Of a DNA stretch of 64,000 nucleotides, positions 34,282-45,696 are shown piece by piece. How positions within the stretch are numbered: the stretch's first letter is position 1; every line of letters begins with the position of its first letter. Source of the stretch: Takakia lepidozioides (lineage: Eukaryota > Streptophyta > Takakiopsida > Takakiales > Takakiaceae); the NCBI GenBank assembly GCA_030704615.1, contig CM060731.1:88454756-88518755 (forward strand), read 5' to 3'. The notes under the pieces were generated by a model that saw only the letters and a program-made list of their open reading frames with translations, made no database searches and was not told the DNA's origin. The position numbers and the translations under genes were made by a program.

Positions 34282-34830
34282 TGTTAGAGGGTTGTTTGGG
34301 ACTTAGACGCTTTTACGGGTTTTGTGGGGTACCCTTAATTTTTGCGTAGACTTACGGATGGTAGACTGAGACCAACAGGAGCCTTAGGGGAGGCAGACGC
34401 AGGTTTTAGGGGGGGTAGACAGCCCGACCCAGTCTGTCATAGCCAGACACAGCTTCACATAGCCAGTCACAACCAGTCACAGTCTAACACAGCAAGACAC
34501 AGCCCGACACAGCTTCGCACAGCCAGTCATAGCCCGACACAGTCTGACATAACCCGACATAGCTTTACACAGCCAGTCACAGCTCGGCACAGTCACAGCT
34601 CGACACAGCTTGGCACAGCCTGTCACATCGTACATAGGGAACGGTTATCATTGACAGGGAACAACATCTGCAGAGGGAACGTGTGACAATTAGTTAGTTA
34701 GGTGGTTAGAACAGCTTGCGGGTAGATTATGCAGGGCGGCAACAGGAAGGGGATCACTTCTTGAGGAGCGCGACTTGGTCAGGGGAGGAGGAGACGAAAC
34801 GGAGAGCGGAAACAGTGAAGAGGAGAGTCG
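34282..34830 (+). repeat. First part of 3' LTR, copy B
   Basis: Begins TGTTAGAGG after the polypurine tract and matches copy A 23079 to about 23660, including the CACAGC minisatellite (34420-34625). Stops abruptly at satellite sequence near 34830. Confidence 0.85.
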
Positions 34831-36520
34831 GCTACATATGGCATCTCTGACAGGCTGAATCCACACTTAAGTGGCAGCTCACCCTTTTGCCTTGTTTTTT
34901 GGTGTGGAAATCTTGCACAAAGGGCCACTCTGGCCTGTTCAATCCACCCTTTATTGAAAGCTGAAACATTGTGCGGGAACGCGCACTATTTCAGCCCCCT
35001 TTCTCATTGTTTGTTTCATGTGAAAATCGTGCACACAGGGGCCTCTCTGTAAGGTTCATTCCACCCCTATTGGGAAGCTCAAACTGTGTGCCCCTGTCGA
35101 GCGGCTTTTACTCACCCATCCCTTCGCTATCCGAGGTGGAAACTCCAAGATAGAAGAGTTGGATATCTCTAAGCACTCAGCCCGCTCAGAACAATCAGTC
35201 ATGACCTACAGCTAGTGAATCATGGTTGTGCTTCCTATTTGTATTCCTTCTTGCCTTCATGTTATCTATTTGCCTTACTGTGTATACTGAAGCATCGGAT
35301 TGCTTCAGTATCTACCAAGTACCAATCAATCATTCATTCATTCCACAACTTCTCTCATGTCTCTCTACACAGTATGTTTGTATCGAATAAGTATCAGATT
35401 AAAATTAATCACATAATCAGATTTACATGAATTACACAATGAGAAGGGGGGCTCAAACAGTGTGCGTTGACGCACACTGTTTGAGCTGCCAGCTAATTGT
35501 GGTTGTACCTTAAAAGACATGCCCTATGTGGCCGATTTGAACATGAAACAAACAATGAGAAGGTGGGCTCAAACAGTGTGCGTTGATGTACACTGTTTGA
35601 GCTGCCACTTAAGTGTGGATTCAACCTGTCGAAGATGCCATTTGTGGTTGACTTTACATGAATTAAACAACAAGAAGGGGGGCTCAAACAGTGTGCGTTG
35701 ACGCACATTGTTTGAGCTGCCAGGTATTTGTGGTTGAACCTCAAAAAAGATGCCCTATGTGGCCAATTTTAACATGAAACACACAATGAGAAGGGGGGCT
35801 CAAACAGTGTACGGCAACGCACACTGTTTGAGCTGCCAGCTAATTGTGGTTGTACCTCAAAAGACATGCCCTATGTGGCCGATTTTAACATGAAACAAAC
35901 AATGAGAAGGGGGGCTCAAACAGTGTGCGTTGACGCACACTTTTGAGCTGCCACTTAAGTGTGGATTTAGCCTGTCCAAGATGCCATTTGTGGTCGATTT
36001 TAACATAAAACACACTATAACAAGGGTTGCTCAAACAGTGTGCATTAACGCACACTGTTTGAGCTACCAGGTAATTGTGAATTGAACCTCAAAACAAATA
36101 CCTTATGTTGCAGATTTTGACATGAAACAAACAATGAGAAGGGGGGCTCAAACAATGTGCGTTGACGCACACTGTTTGAGATTCCAGGTAAGTGTGGATT
36201 CAACCGGCCTGAGTGGCCCTGTGTGCACGATTTCCACACCAAAAACCAAGGCAAAAGGGGGGCTAAAACAGTGTGCGTTGACGCACACTGTTTGAGCTGC
36301 CAGGTAAGTGTGGATTGAACCTGACAGAGATGCCTTTTGTGGCCGATTTTAACATGAAAACATAATGTCAAGTGGGGGCTTAAACAGTGTGCGTTGCCGC
36401 ACAGTGTTTGAGCTTCCAAGTGGGGGTGGAATGAACCTTACAGAGAGGCCCCTGTGTGCACGATTTCATATGAAAAAAACAATGAGAAGGGGGGCTCAAA
36501 CAGTGTGCGTTGCCGCACAC
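34831..36520. repeat. 116-bp hairpin satellite array, main locus
   Basis: Ten head-to-tail units, with the hairpin beginning at 35451, 35567, 35682, 35798, 35914, 36029, 36146, 36262, 36378 and 36494 (period 115-117). Each contains GCTCAAACAGTGTGCG, a 4-base loop (TTGA or similar) and the complement, a 36-bp palindrome. Units left of 35095 are in the opposite orientation. Short frames here are repeat artefacts. Confidence 0.93.
35095..35425 (-). repeat. Inverted second part of an Athila-like LTR
   Basis: Reverse complement matches copy A 23735-24054, including the LTR terminus TGTCGAGC (ACA end in LTR orientation). Bounded by satellite on both sides. Best explained as the missing end of copy B's LTR (see findings). 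Confidence 0.85.
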
Positions 36521-37027
36521 GAGGTAGCCTATACATGCATATGGAGGAATGTATGCGTGCATACAAATTTTAGATATGCATAGGAACAATTTTATATGCA
36601 CAACACTTAAATAAGGGTACCCAAAATAAAAATAAAAAATTGTGATTCATCTAATCTTAGGGTCCATAGTCAAAATATCAAAGGATGGAATAAGAATATT
36701 CTATATAGAATATTCCATATTCATTGTATTATTATTCCACATGGGTGAGTGTAGGAATGGGAGAGGAACATGTTGCTTTTATGGCTTTCCAACATGAGAA
36801 AAAAGGTCGAAAAATTAAAAAGTGACGAGGCACGGCTCCTTGTTAGATACAAATGGTGAAGATACGGGCTCTTCCAATGGTGGGAGTCTAGTTTGAAGTT
36901 CAGAATGGAGCAATGCTAAGGGAATGCTAGGGAGCTTGACAATGTGATGGAGATGGTCCGCCTGCGCATTTGGGTAGTAAATGGCGATGGCCCGCAAGGG
37001 AATTCAATTTTACAAAAAAGACTATTG

Positions 37028-37092
37028 ATTGGTAATCGAACCCGCAATCTCATAACTTAAAAAACATAATCCTTACCAAACCACCACCCATT
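37028..37092 (-). repeat. tRNA-derived (SINE-like) Pol III promoter remnant 1
   Basis: On the minus strand, an A-box-like GGTGGTTTGGTAAGG is followed about 30 bases later by a B box GGGTTCGATTACC. A full cloverleaf does not close (the anticodon region is A/T rich), so a SINE or degenerate tRNA copy is likelier than a functional tRNA. Confidence 0.45.
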
Positions 37093-37171
37093 TAATCTTG
37101 TTACATAGGTTTTGCAGTATCTATATATCTATCTTCTGAAACATTTTTATTTTACAGAAACATAATGTCCA

Positions 37172-37234
37172 TCAGAGATAGAACCCACAACCTATCAAGT
37201 ATCAAGCCTAGTTCATACCACTACACTACCCATT
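37172..37234 (-). repeat. tRNA-derived (SINE-like) Pol III promoter remnant 2
   Basis: On the minus strand, A-box-like GGGTAGTGTAGTGGTA and, about 30 bases on, B-box-like GGGTTCTATCTC. Lies about 140 bp from a similar segment, same orientation. Confidence 0.45.
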
Positions 37235-37774
37235 CAGACTTGAAACACTAATGAATGAAACACTAATGAGATAAAGATAGTCACCCTATGTGTACATAAC
37301 ATGCCACAATACTCATAAGGGTTGATCTTACTAATAACGAAATTTGATAGTGCTGAAGTGCATGTCGAACTTGCATTCAGATAAAGGGATCTATGAAATG
37401 CAGTAGAGATCTATGTACAAACTATTACATAGATAAATCAAATGACAGGAAGATAACATGAAATCTGATTTCAACACCATGTCATTTGCCCCATTTGTTT
37501 TACCTTACACCAGAGAGAAATACATGTATCATAAAAAATAACAAAAAAATTGGATTGACAATGAGGACAATGTATTGTATATGTAATTTCTAATTACCTA
37601 CATAACATCATCAGCTGATACTTCATCATCCGTGTCATAAGCCTGTGATTCAGAAGCATACACATCCATGAAAGCCTCAACTCTACGCAACCTATCCACG
37701 GATTGTCCAACAATAGCTGCTCTTCGGTCAAACAACAGATCATTGGAAAGACCTACATCACGTTGTTGATGTAT

Positions 37775-38185
37775 TGAATGCAAACGCCGTTATTGGTTGC
37801 AATCCCCAGCCTTCAGCCGGGTATTTGGTTTCCGGACCCAATTTCGGCGCCGTTATCGGCTGCACTCCGGTGGCTTCAGCCGAGTATTTGGTTTCCGGGG
37901 CCCATTTCGGCGCCGTTATCGCCTGCACTCCGGAGGATGCAGCCGGGTATTTGGTTGGCGGAGCCCTATTACTTTCACCGTTGTTGGCTTCACTCCCGAG
38001 CCTTCAGCCGGCTATTTCTTTTCCTGTGCCCAATTACGGCGCCGTTATACCCAACCATCCTGCACTTCTGCAATAGTACTATCCACGGTTATAGGTCGCC
38101 ATTGCGTTTTCGGAGTCTGCAAACCCGGATCCTAATTCCGCTTGCGTCTCTGCCTCTGGGATAATTTCGGTGCCGTTATTGCCTA
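37775..38185. repeat. GC-rich tandem repeats with CGGCGCCG core
   Basis: Units of about 62-66 bp with CTTCAGCCGGGTATTTGGTTTCC and CAATTTCGGCGCCGTTAT (centres near 37850, 37912, 38041; variant at 38167). The palindromic core CGGYRCCG is shared with the field at 26.6-27.6 kb. Confidence 0.85.
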
Positions 38186-38194
38186 GAATTCAGT

Positions 38195-38412
38195 TTTTCT
38201 ATGACCTGGCCTGGCGGTCCATGAGCCTGGGCTCCAAGTCATGAGCGTACATTGGTACTCATGAGCGGAGTGCTTCCAGCAAGAGCGCGGAAATCTTCGA
38301 TTTTCGATTATTTTATAGTTTTTGGCCCGAAAAAAATATGCCGAAATTCAAAGTGTGTTACTTTGCGGCTCATGGGTGAGCCATGCCCGCCCATGAGCTC
38401 ATGGAATAGCAA
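38195..38412 (+). repeat. CATGAG-rich end finishing ATGGAATAGCAACCCC
   Basis: CATGAGC units at 38220-38270 and 38370-38400, ending CTCATGGAATAGCAACCCC. Same layout as the ends at 24294 and 30055, and an exact inverted match to the first 16 bases of the end at 59796. Confidence 0.7.
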
Positions 38413-39028
38413 CCCCATGTGACTTGCTGTGCAGATTGTCCCCCGACTGCACCAAACCAGAACAAACATCATAAAGAAGTACATCCCCAACACATTGCAC
38501 CCAACCCCCACAATCTGAACACAGGGAAAATAGAAAGCATGCTTTAGGAAAAAGAACAAGTGGAGTGGGGGAGTTGGCCGCTGGCTGAAGCACATGGTGT
38601 CCTGTGATTTGGCAAGCATTTTGTACAATTGATTGTTCAGCGTGAGTAATAGAGGGGGAGGGAGGAGCAGGGCATCAGAATTCAGTTCGTAGCTAGAGAG
38701 TAAGTAAGGCATGGATGTGGGAAGGGGGGGAGATAGTAGAGAGGTGGAGTAGCAACTGAAGCAACATGATGCTATTGCCCTTTTACCAGGAATCATCTTC
38801 CTCGCTGCTACATTCACAGGGAAAATAACCGCAACAAGTGGATGCTGCAGCACAGGATGTCCTGTGATTTGGGACTCAAAATGCCCCTCAGTGTGCCACT
38901 CAAAATGTCATATAATGCTATTGTCCTTTTACCAAGCCAGTGGCTGAAGCACAGGGTGTCCTGTGATTTGGAACTCAAAATGTCACTCAGTGTGTCAGTT
39001 TAAATGTCAACATGACGCTATTGTCCTT
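38413..39028. repeat. CACTA 3' flank with three related repeat segments
   Basis: Segments with GCTGAAGCACA-GG-TGTCCTGTGATTTGG and CTATTGTCCTTTTACCA recur near 38580, 38850, 38945 and 39010. They lie just beyond the transposase stop, as CACTA subterminal repeats do. No CACTA-type left terminus was found. Confidence 0.5.
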
Positions 39029-41573
39029 TTACCAGGTGTAGTCATCTTCATCGCTACTATTTTCACTACACTCATGGTCAGTGTTGCAATCCTCACTATC
39101 TCGGCGCCATGGTTCGTCCCTTCGTGGGGGCCTCATCATAGCAATAGTAGCCATCTCAGCTTCGGTAAGGGTCGTTGAAGGTCCAAATTCTGTGTTGGGA
39201 TTCACATCCTCCAATGCCTCCGCCACTTGCATCCTTACGCATGACTCATTCTCACCCAAGCTGACACCAGTGACATCATGTACCATGCGCCGTGAGCGCG
39301 GCTCCTTCTGAAGTACTACTTTCCAGTTACCAGCGTTGGAGGGCTCATCTGCAAAAAAAACTTGCTCGACTTGCCATGGAAATGTGAATGGTTCATCTCC
39401 CGGTGGCAGCATGCGATCGAGGTCCACGAGTAGGAAACCATACTCATCCTTCTTCATGGTGCGGTTGCGACCTGTCAAGCTTGCTCTGACCCATTCACAT
39501 ATGAATACTACAGGAGTGACAGCACCATACTGAAGCTGTAAAATTTCACGAACAACACCAACATATTGCAGCTGTTCATGACAGGGTTACCATCCACACC
39601 CCTTCTCGTTGACTCTTCGGCAAAAATTTGTGCAACCCCAGAGTCGAATGTGACATGGTAATCAACCACACCTGTTTCCACCACTCTGTAGTGATTTCCG
39701 TATGCCCACATAGAGCGAAATGAACGAGCAACAAACCCTGGTGGCTTACACAGATGACGAATATTTGCATCATACGCTGCTCCTCTTGAAACAACATTTT
39801 GTACTGCCGACTGTATCCACATATGAAAAGCAGGCAAAGGCAACATGTTTTCGGGGTATGGAACGGTGCGTTGGTGTGCATTTCTCCCTTGGGTGCTGTA
39901 TGTGGCTCGAAATTCAGCTCTGGCTGATTCTATGGTGGCCTTCTCAATATCATAAAGTCTGGTCATACTCAATTCACACTTAGTCAGAACCATAATATGT
40001 ACAAAGAGGCTGAGTGAAAATTGAGAATGCGCGAATTTTGTATCCGGAAAAATACCCCAGAGTTAGCATGTGAAGCTAAATAAATGATGTATACTTACCT
40101 CAGAAACGGTCTCATGCACGCCGTGTTGTGAAGCACATAGTCGTGTGCACTGGCCCGAAGCTCAGCCGACAGTTTCCTTGGAGTTCCTTCGCCCTCTAAT
40201 ACTTCTCCCGCAACACTTTCTTCTTCGTTGGAATCCCAGACCCTTCTACGAGTTCCTGGAAATGCAGCCATGTACTCTGTGAGGAGGCCAAGAGCCTCAT
40301 CAAGAGAATACATGCTGGCCATGCAACCTTCTGGCCGGGCATAGCTCTTCACATATCCCTTCAAATTTTTCATGTACTTCTCGATGGGGTACATCCAACG
40401 TGAACTAACAGGACCACAAACCTCCAATTCATCCACAAGGTGTAGCACAAGGTGGGTCATGAGATCGAAGAATGAGGGGGGAAACTCTTTCTCCAACAAA
40501 CAAAGCGTTACAACCACATCCTCCTTCAGGGCTGGTAGTTCCTCGGGATCCACTGTTTTCATGCACAATGCGCGAAATACACGAGATAGCTTCATGATTG
40601 CGAGCCTTGGACCTTTGCCCAGCAAACCTCAAATGCACAAAGGTAGAACTTGTTGCATCAATAGATGGTAGTCATGACTCTTCATGTGTGAAAGCTTGTT
40701 CTTAGCAATATGCTTCTTAAATGAAGCACCATACCCTGTCGGTGTCTTTAGAGCACCCAAAGTTGCATAGAAGGTAGTAGTTTCATGTCGATTCAACACG
40801 TAAGGAGCCTGCGGCTTCACCAACTTCCTGCCATCTCCGGGGTGGGGTTTTAACCATAAGTGAGGTCGTATGCCCTCATTCTCCATGTCCTTCCTGCTCT
40901 TTATTGTGTCCTTTTCCCCCAATATGGTGCGCAATATGTTTTCAGAAATGTTTTTTTCACAGTGCATAACATCAAGGGTATATCGTATCAACAAATCCTG
41001 CAATCATGGAACTGTAGTTGAAAAGAAGGGGCGTGAATCCCCTTCTGGGTGATTCTAATCTGTACTCCTCCCCAGTTGAAGTCAAAGCAAAAGGAAGGAA
41101 CGTTCTAGTGATCCAACCATCTTCACACGGCTGTGGGTTTCCCTCAGTTCGTTCGTGATCAGAGTTCATGCAATCCTCATCCACGCCGCAGCGGAAGAGA
41201 AGACATGGATGGGGAGTTTTGAATTGTTCTTGCTCTTGGTTCTACTTTTATACAACAGCCTTGCCCTATGATCACAGCGCCAGCAGTGCTGCCATGATCT
41301 TTTCTGTGATGCACCTAGCCCTATGACAACGCTAAACACGACCCTTAATGTGAAGCTCCCTTGAGCAGTGACACGTCGGAAGCCCCCTTTGTAATGGTGA
41401 CACAGATTTGCTCAGATCTGCCATGAACTACAGGGCCACTGGTCTCTTTCAGGGTTCATGTTTTCTTCATCTCATCTCCCCAAATTGGCCATCCCCCATC
41501 AACCCCTTTTACTGAGCAGCTCTCTCCCTTCCCAAATCCTTTTCTCTCTCTCTCCTTTTCCCTTTTTCTTCTC

Positions 41574-41578
<5 letters not shown>

Positions 41579-41662
<84 letters not shown>
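41579..41662. repeat. (CT)n microsatellite
   Basis: About 42 uninterrupted CT dinucleotides. Confidence 0.98.
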
Positions 41663-41667
<5 letters not shown>

Positions 41668-41798
41668 GGTCTACAGGTTCCTCACTTCCTCAACAGCAGC
41701 ATATCTACCATGCAATGCAATGAACACTCAGCCAGGCATCCAGTGCACCCAGCCTTGAAATCATCCTCGGTCACACAAGACATAACCATCCCATTCAT

Positions 41799-41800
<2 letters not shown>

Positions 41801-41839
<39 letters not shown>
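41801..41839. repeat. (CT)n microsatellite
   Basis: About 19 CT dinucleotides, 140 bp downstream of the longer tract. Confidence 0.97.
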
Positions 41840-41841
<2 letters not shown>

Positions 41842-43773
41842 GCCAATGTCCAACCCTTCACACTACCTTTTTCCAAAAGAAGCCATTGCCCAAACAGCTC
41901 TCAACCTTTCTACAGGTTTCAACCAAATACCCCAACAGCCCTCTTTTCCCTTCAACTGTGAACCTTAGTTGTTCATACCCTGAGACCATACTGGAAATCA
42001 GTTCCAAAAACCAAATCAGTGTCGGCGTTGCTTCCCCATCCACATTATCCTTTCTCTGTTTTCAACAATTCTAGCTAACCCTCATTGGTGTTTTCAATCA
42101 GCCAAGCTAGGTCTACATTGGTTCCAGTGTACCAATACCCAGGGCAGCATTGTGTCTGAAACAAAGAACAAGAATGAAGACAAACAGTGACCATTCTGAT
42201 TCAGTGACAAGCAGTCTCTCCCCCCACTCATTTCTCCTACTGACACTATAACATCAGGTGCATCCATCCTTTCCCTATCCTGGTTTGAAGTCCAGAGTCT
42301 CCATTCCATTTCCAAAACCTTTTTCCTCCATCACATATCTCTACCTCCTTCTCTTCTACAAAGAGCCAGTCCTAAATCCACACCAAAACCATTTCTAAGT
42401 CACCCACCCCCAAGAACCGAAGCCCACAGTCTACGAACTTATCTGTTTTATCCTCCAGCGAAGCGGTGGATCTACCTGCCAAGATGGCACCTCACCATCG
42501 CCTGTCAGCAGCCACTTCAACCTATTCTCCTTGTCTTGATTCCAGTATTTATCATGCCATGATGGCTCCTCTTCATCCTATGGAACATCATGTGGCTTGC
42601 CAACTAAATACTCTATCCTTCTATGCGTGCAATTCTTCCCTAAGAATTGACATGGTCCTATAGTAAGAATACACAAAAGCAACTATAAGCTTTGATTACA
42701 GATAACCTGAGTTGCCATCCAGCCAGCACTTCACATGCCTCATCCCCTCCATTGATTGTGCCCACAACTCACTTCCTTGTGCTTCCGGCAGCTGGCCGTT
42801 TTCCTTGCTTGCTCATCTGCCCATAACTGTTTTCTTCAAGGCAATGGCGACAGCGGTGGTGCGCCGCTCTTCTTACATGCTCCTACTCCAGGAATTGATC
42901 AACACTACGAGAAAAGCGGCACCGCTTCCCTTTACACAGAATACCAAGCAGAAGCACTTAATGCCGCTCTCTAAACCAAGCAGAGTCCCATAGCGTAGGT
43001 ACAACCTCCCAAAAACAGACTGCCCTGCCAACCCCACTGCTCGCAGCAGCTGCTAAGAGTTGTCCGTCATCTTCCTCTTCGTTTTCCTCAACCCGCGTTT
43101 CTAGGTTAAACACCTGGGATGAAAACGTTCATCCTACGGATGAAAATACGCATGGTCATGACTTAGCCATTTTTATCCTGGCAAAGCATAAGCACAATAT
43201 GCCCATAAAATTACCTGTATGCAGGGATATATCCCTCCTACAGTTGTACCCGGGCACTCCCATTGTAGTGATGCAGGGTCTTAACGGTAAAACAAAAATG
43301 TAATGTCACTCCCCTGCATTCACACTACAGAACCACCATCAATATGGTATACTTTGATGGTAAAGCCAAGAGATGACATCTTAATAATGGGAAAAGGAAG
43401 AAACCAGTCTTGCATGCTGCAGACAGTATCCTGAGAGACAAAAGCCAGACATTTTCATGGAAACAACCATATTGCTGCTACATGTGCCATACATAGGCGA
43501 CTCCAAACTTGCTTCATGAAATTTGCATTAGGCTGAAATCTAAGTCGTGTGTGATGATCCTTACAACTGTATCCATGCAACTATGAAATCAGCCCTGCTG
43601 ACAAACAAACAATGAAGACATACCCACCTTCCAATATGGCAGGTTCCAAAGGATCGACCTTCGCTTCATGCCATGGGATTTGGCAGGGCACACATTCCGG
43701 CGACGTCTGCCAAATGTTTCCATGAACCTCTCGTTTTCCTCCGCATTTTGGAGCTGATCCATAGTGGATACTT

Positions 43774-43789
43774 GGGGGGGGGGGGGGGG
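43774..43789. repeat. Poly-G tract, 16 bases, inside transposase coding sequence
   Basis: Reads as poly-Pro on the minus strand just after FNGASDH. Any slippage changes the frame. Confidence 0.95.
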
Positions 43790-45540
43790 TGTCTGTGATC
43801 GGAGGCTCCATTGAAGTGGTTGCGATTGCGTCTATATGGATGGCCTGCTGGTACAAAAAAATTGTGCCCCTGGTACACCATTTTGCTCAGTGCACTGGAG
43901 TGCCTGGCATCAAGATTGGGCCCGCACACGGGACAAGCCTTGTAGCCCCCAACTGCACACCCTGCTAGCATGGCATATGCAGGATAGTCATGTACTGACC
44001 ACATCAGAATGGCTCTCATGACAAAGGTCCTTGATCCTTCATTGCGAGATGCATCATTAGCCCTAACACCTTCCCACAACACGGTCAGCTCATCCACCAG
44101 AGGTTGCAAGAACACATCCGCATTGGTCTTCTTCACGGATGTCGGCCCTGGAATTAAGAGTGTCAACATCATAAAAAAAGGCTTTGTGCTCAGCCAAGGA
44201 GGAAGGTTGTAGTTCATGAGCAAGACAGGCCACGTAGACCATTTTGTTGATTTATCACCAAAGGGATTGATACCATCCCATGCCAGACCTAGTCGCAAGT
44301 TGCGAGGTTCAGCTGCAAAAGCAGGCCATGTATCGTCAATGTATTTCCATGCAAGGCTGTCAGGCGGGTGTCTCATCTTTCCATCTTGACTTTGGTTCTC
44401 CGTGTGCCACACCATGAGCTTAGATATCTCCTTGCACTTGTACATGCGCTGCAGCCGGGGAATCAAGGGGAAATGCCGCAAGACCTTTTGTGGAACCAAC
44501 GTCTTCATGCCAGGGATGTACCGAGGCGCCCCACATTTAGGGCAAGATGGTGCATCCTGCAGATCTCCCCTGTATAGCACACATCCCTTCTCACAAGCAT
44601 GGATGCTATCGTAATTAAGCCCAGCTTTTGTTATAAGTTTCTTCGCTTCGTAATGAGATTTGGGCAAAAAGTTCCCTTTAGGCAATAGATGTCCGTGCAA
44701 AAGTTTCAGAAGCTCATCCATCGCTGCGTTTGTGACACCATGAGTAGCACTAACATTGAGCAAGAACAACGTCGCACTCAAGCAGCTGGTGGGGCAGCCA
44801 ACATACAGAGGTGTGGTTGCTTGATGCTGAAATTGGAAAGCAGCACCGTCATCCCCATCCCCATGACTTTGTCCATTATGATGGCGCTCGTCTTCTCCAA
44901 GCCCTTCATCCTCATTAATGGTGCTTTGTACATTATCTGCAACTGCAAACGTTTCCTGCAACATGCGAATGATGTCGACGTCGGGGTCTAGATTCTCTCC
45001 ACCACAAACAGGAACAGGGCTAATATGTCTCGGAACATCATCCTCAGGGGGGCTACGTTCTTCCACAAAGTCTTCGTCTTCGGAGTCGACACTCTCCACC
45101 TGCATGTTCACCTCCAAAGTATAAGAGTATAGTCTTGTCCAAAATGTAACTTGTTGCATAAAACAGGGAATCTCCTATTTGACCGTGCTAGTTTCCATAC
45201 AATAGTCCACCGTACATGTACACTAGATGGCCGTTCAACATTAGCATTCTAAGGGCTTCATCCTAAGTTATGTCTGCGAGAAGTGAGGCGAGAGATGCAC
45301 GTCACTCACCATGGGATAACCCAACAGTGGATCCCGGTCGTTGGCAAGCAAATGCAATTTGGCAGTTTCCACGAATTGGAGTCGACCCCCATGGCAGTCG
45401 TTGCAGGGACATATTATCTTTGAAAGACCCAGTCTAGTTGCACGTCGTTCCTCGATTTGCCAAAGTCTTGCGTCAGTGTCGGGCACCGTAGTGTGGCGCC
45501 GGGTGTTTCTAGTTCCGACCTCTCTCATTTATGACGAAAC

Positions 45541-45696
45541 GCTTCTGGGTTTGAGTAGTTTTTGAAGTGGGAAGTCAGCGAGTGCTCGGATGTGGGGAAC
45601 CTACGCCTGGCTTGCAGGCGTTGGAGTATTCGTATGGCGGGTCCACCTCCCCTCTGTTTCCTACATGCGCTCCTTCTATTGTTTGATCAGTAGATC
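45541..45696. promoter_or_regulatory. Divergent promoter region of the CACTA element
   Basis: About 150 bp between the first TNP2-like exon (-) and the first TNPA-like frames (+). Presumed shared promoter; no motif assigned. Confidence 0.4.

Larger units (their letters stand above)
30071..34830 (+). mobile_element. Athila-like retrotransposon copy B, truncated and rearranged
   Basis: Starts inside pol at the point equivalent to 18283 of copy A and runs through the post-pol ORF, polypurine tract and first part of the 3' LTR. Contains an inverted block (30850-31405) with a deletion, several frameshifts and stops. The rest of its 3' LTR lies inverted at 35095-35425. Confidence 0.85.
36521..37770. 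other. AT-rich DNA with TGCATAC repeats, beginning with a TIR-like end
   Basis: Opens GGTAGCCTATACATGCATATG, resembling the end at 59796, then GCGTGCATACA. Includes a palindrome AATATTCTATATAGAATATT near 36693, and two tRNA-like segments listed separately. A 61-codon minus-strand frame at 37783-37598 (LLFDRRAAIVGQSVDRLRRVEAF) may be a coding scrap of unknown origin. Confidence 0.4.
41190..43600. other. Large intron or insertion inside the TNP2-like gene
   Basis: Pyrimidine-rich on the plus strand, with two CT microsatellites, no transposase homology and no intact ORF. The Ser-Leu frame at 41458 is translated CT repeat. Probably an intron expanded by insertions. Confidence 0.45.
39029..45540 (-). 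pseudogene. CACTA (En/Spm) TNP2-like transposase
   Basis: Minus strand. The N-terminal transposase-associated zinc motif is at 45528-45268 (KIICPCNDCHGG then HLLANDRDPLLG). The main exon at about 45110-43680 contains YDSIHACEKGCVLYRGD, CPKCGAPRY, then RMYKCKEISKLMVWH, RNLRLGLAWDGINPF and CSVHDYPAYAMLAGC, the transposase core of this superfamily, ending with HPYRR. It resumes at 41060-40629 with LLIRYTLDVMHCEKNISENIL, followed by the DUF4218-type block (40625-40095) and a DUF4216-type block YGFLLVDLDRM...QVFF at 39478-39029. Defects: TGA at 41004-41006 within the conserved LPYW-type motif, and a 16-C run that shifts frame at 43774-43789. A 2.4-kb gap with CT microsatellites separates the central exons. 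Diverges head to head from the TNPA-like gene. Confidence 0.85.

Noticed and set aside
35215-36601. Short ORFs repeating NSVRQRTLFEPPFSL-type peptides
   Set aside because: Out-of-frame readings of the 116-bp satellite, found on both strands.
37028-37092. Functional tRNA gene
   Set aside because: A and B boxes are present but I could not close acceptor and anticodon stems; kept only as a SINE-like remnant.
41458-41961. 167-codon ORF with long Ser-Leu repeats
   Set aside because: Translated (CT)n microsatellite inside a transposon intron.
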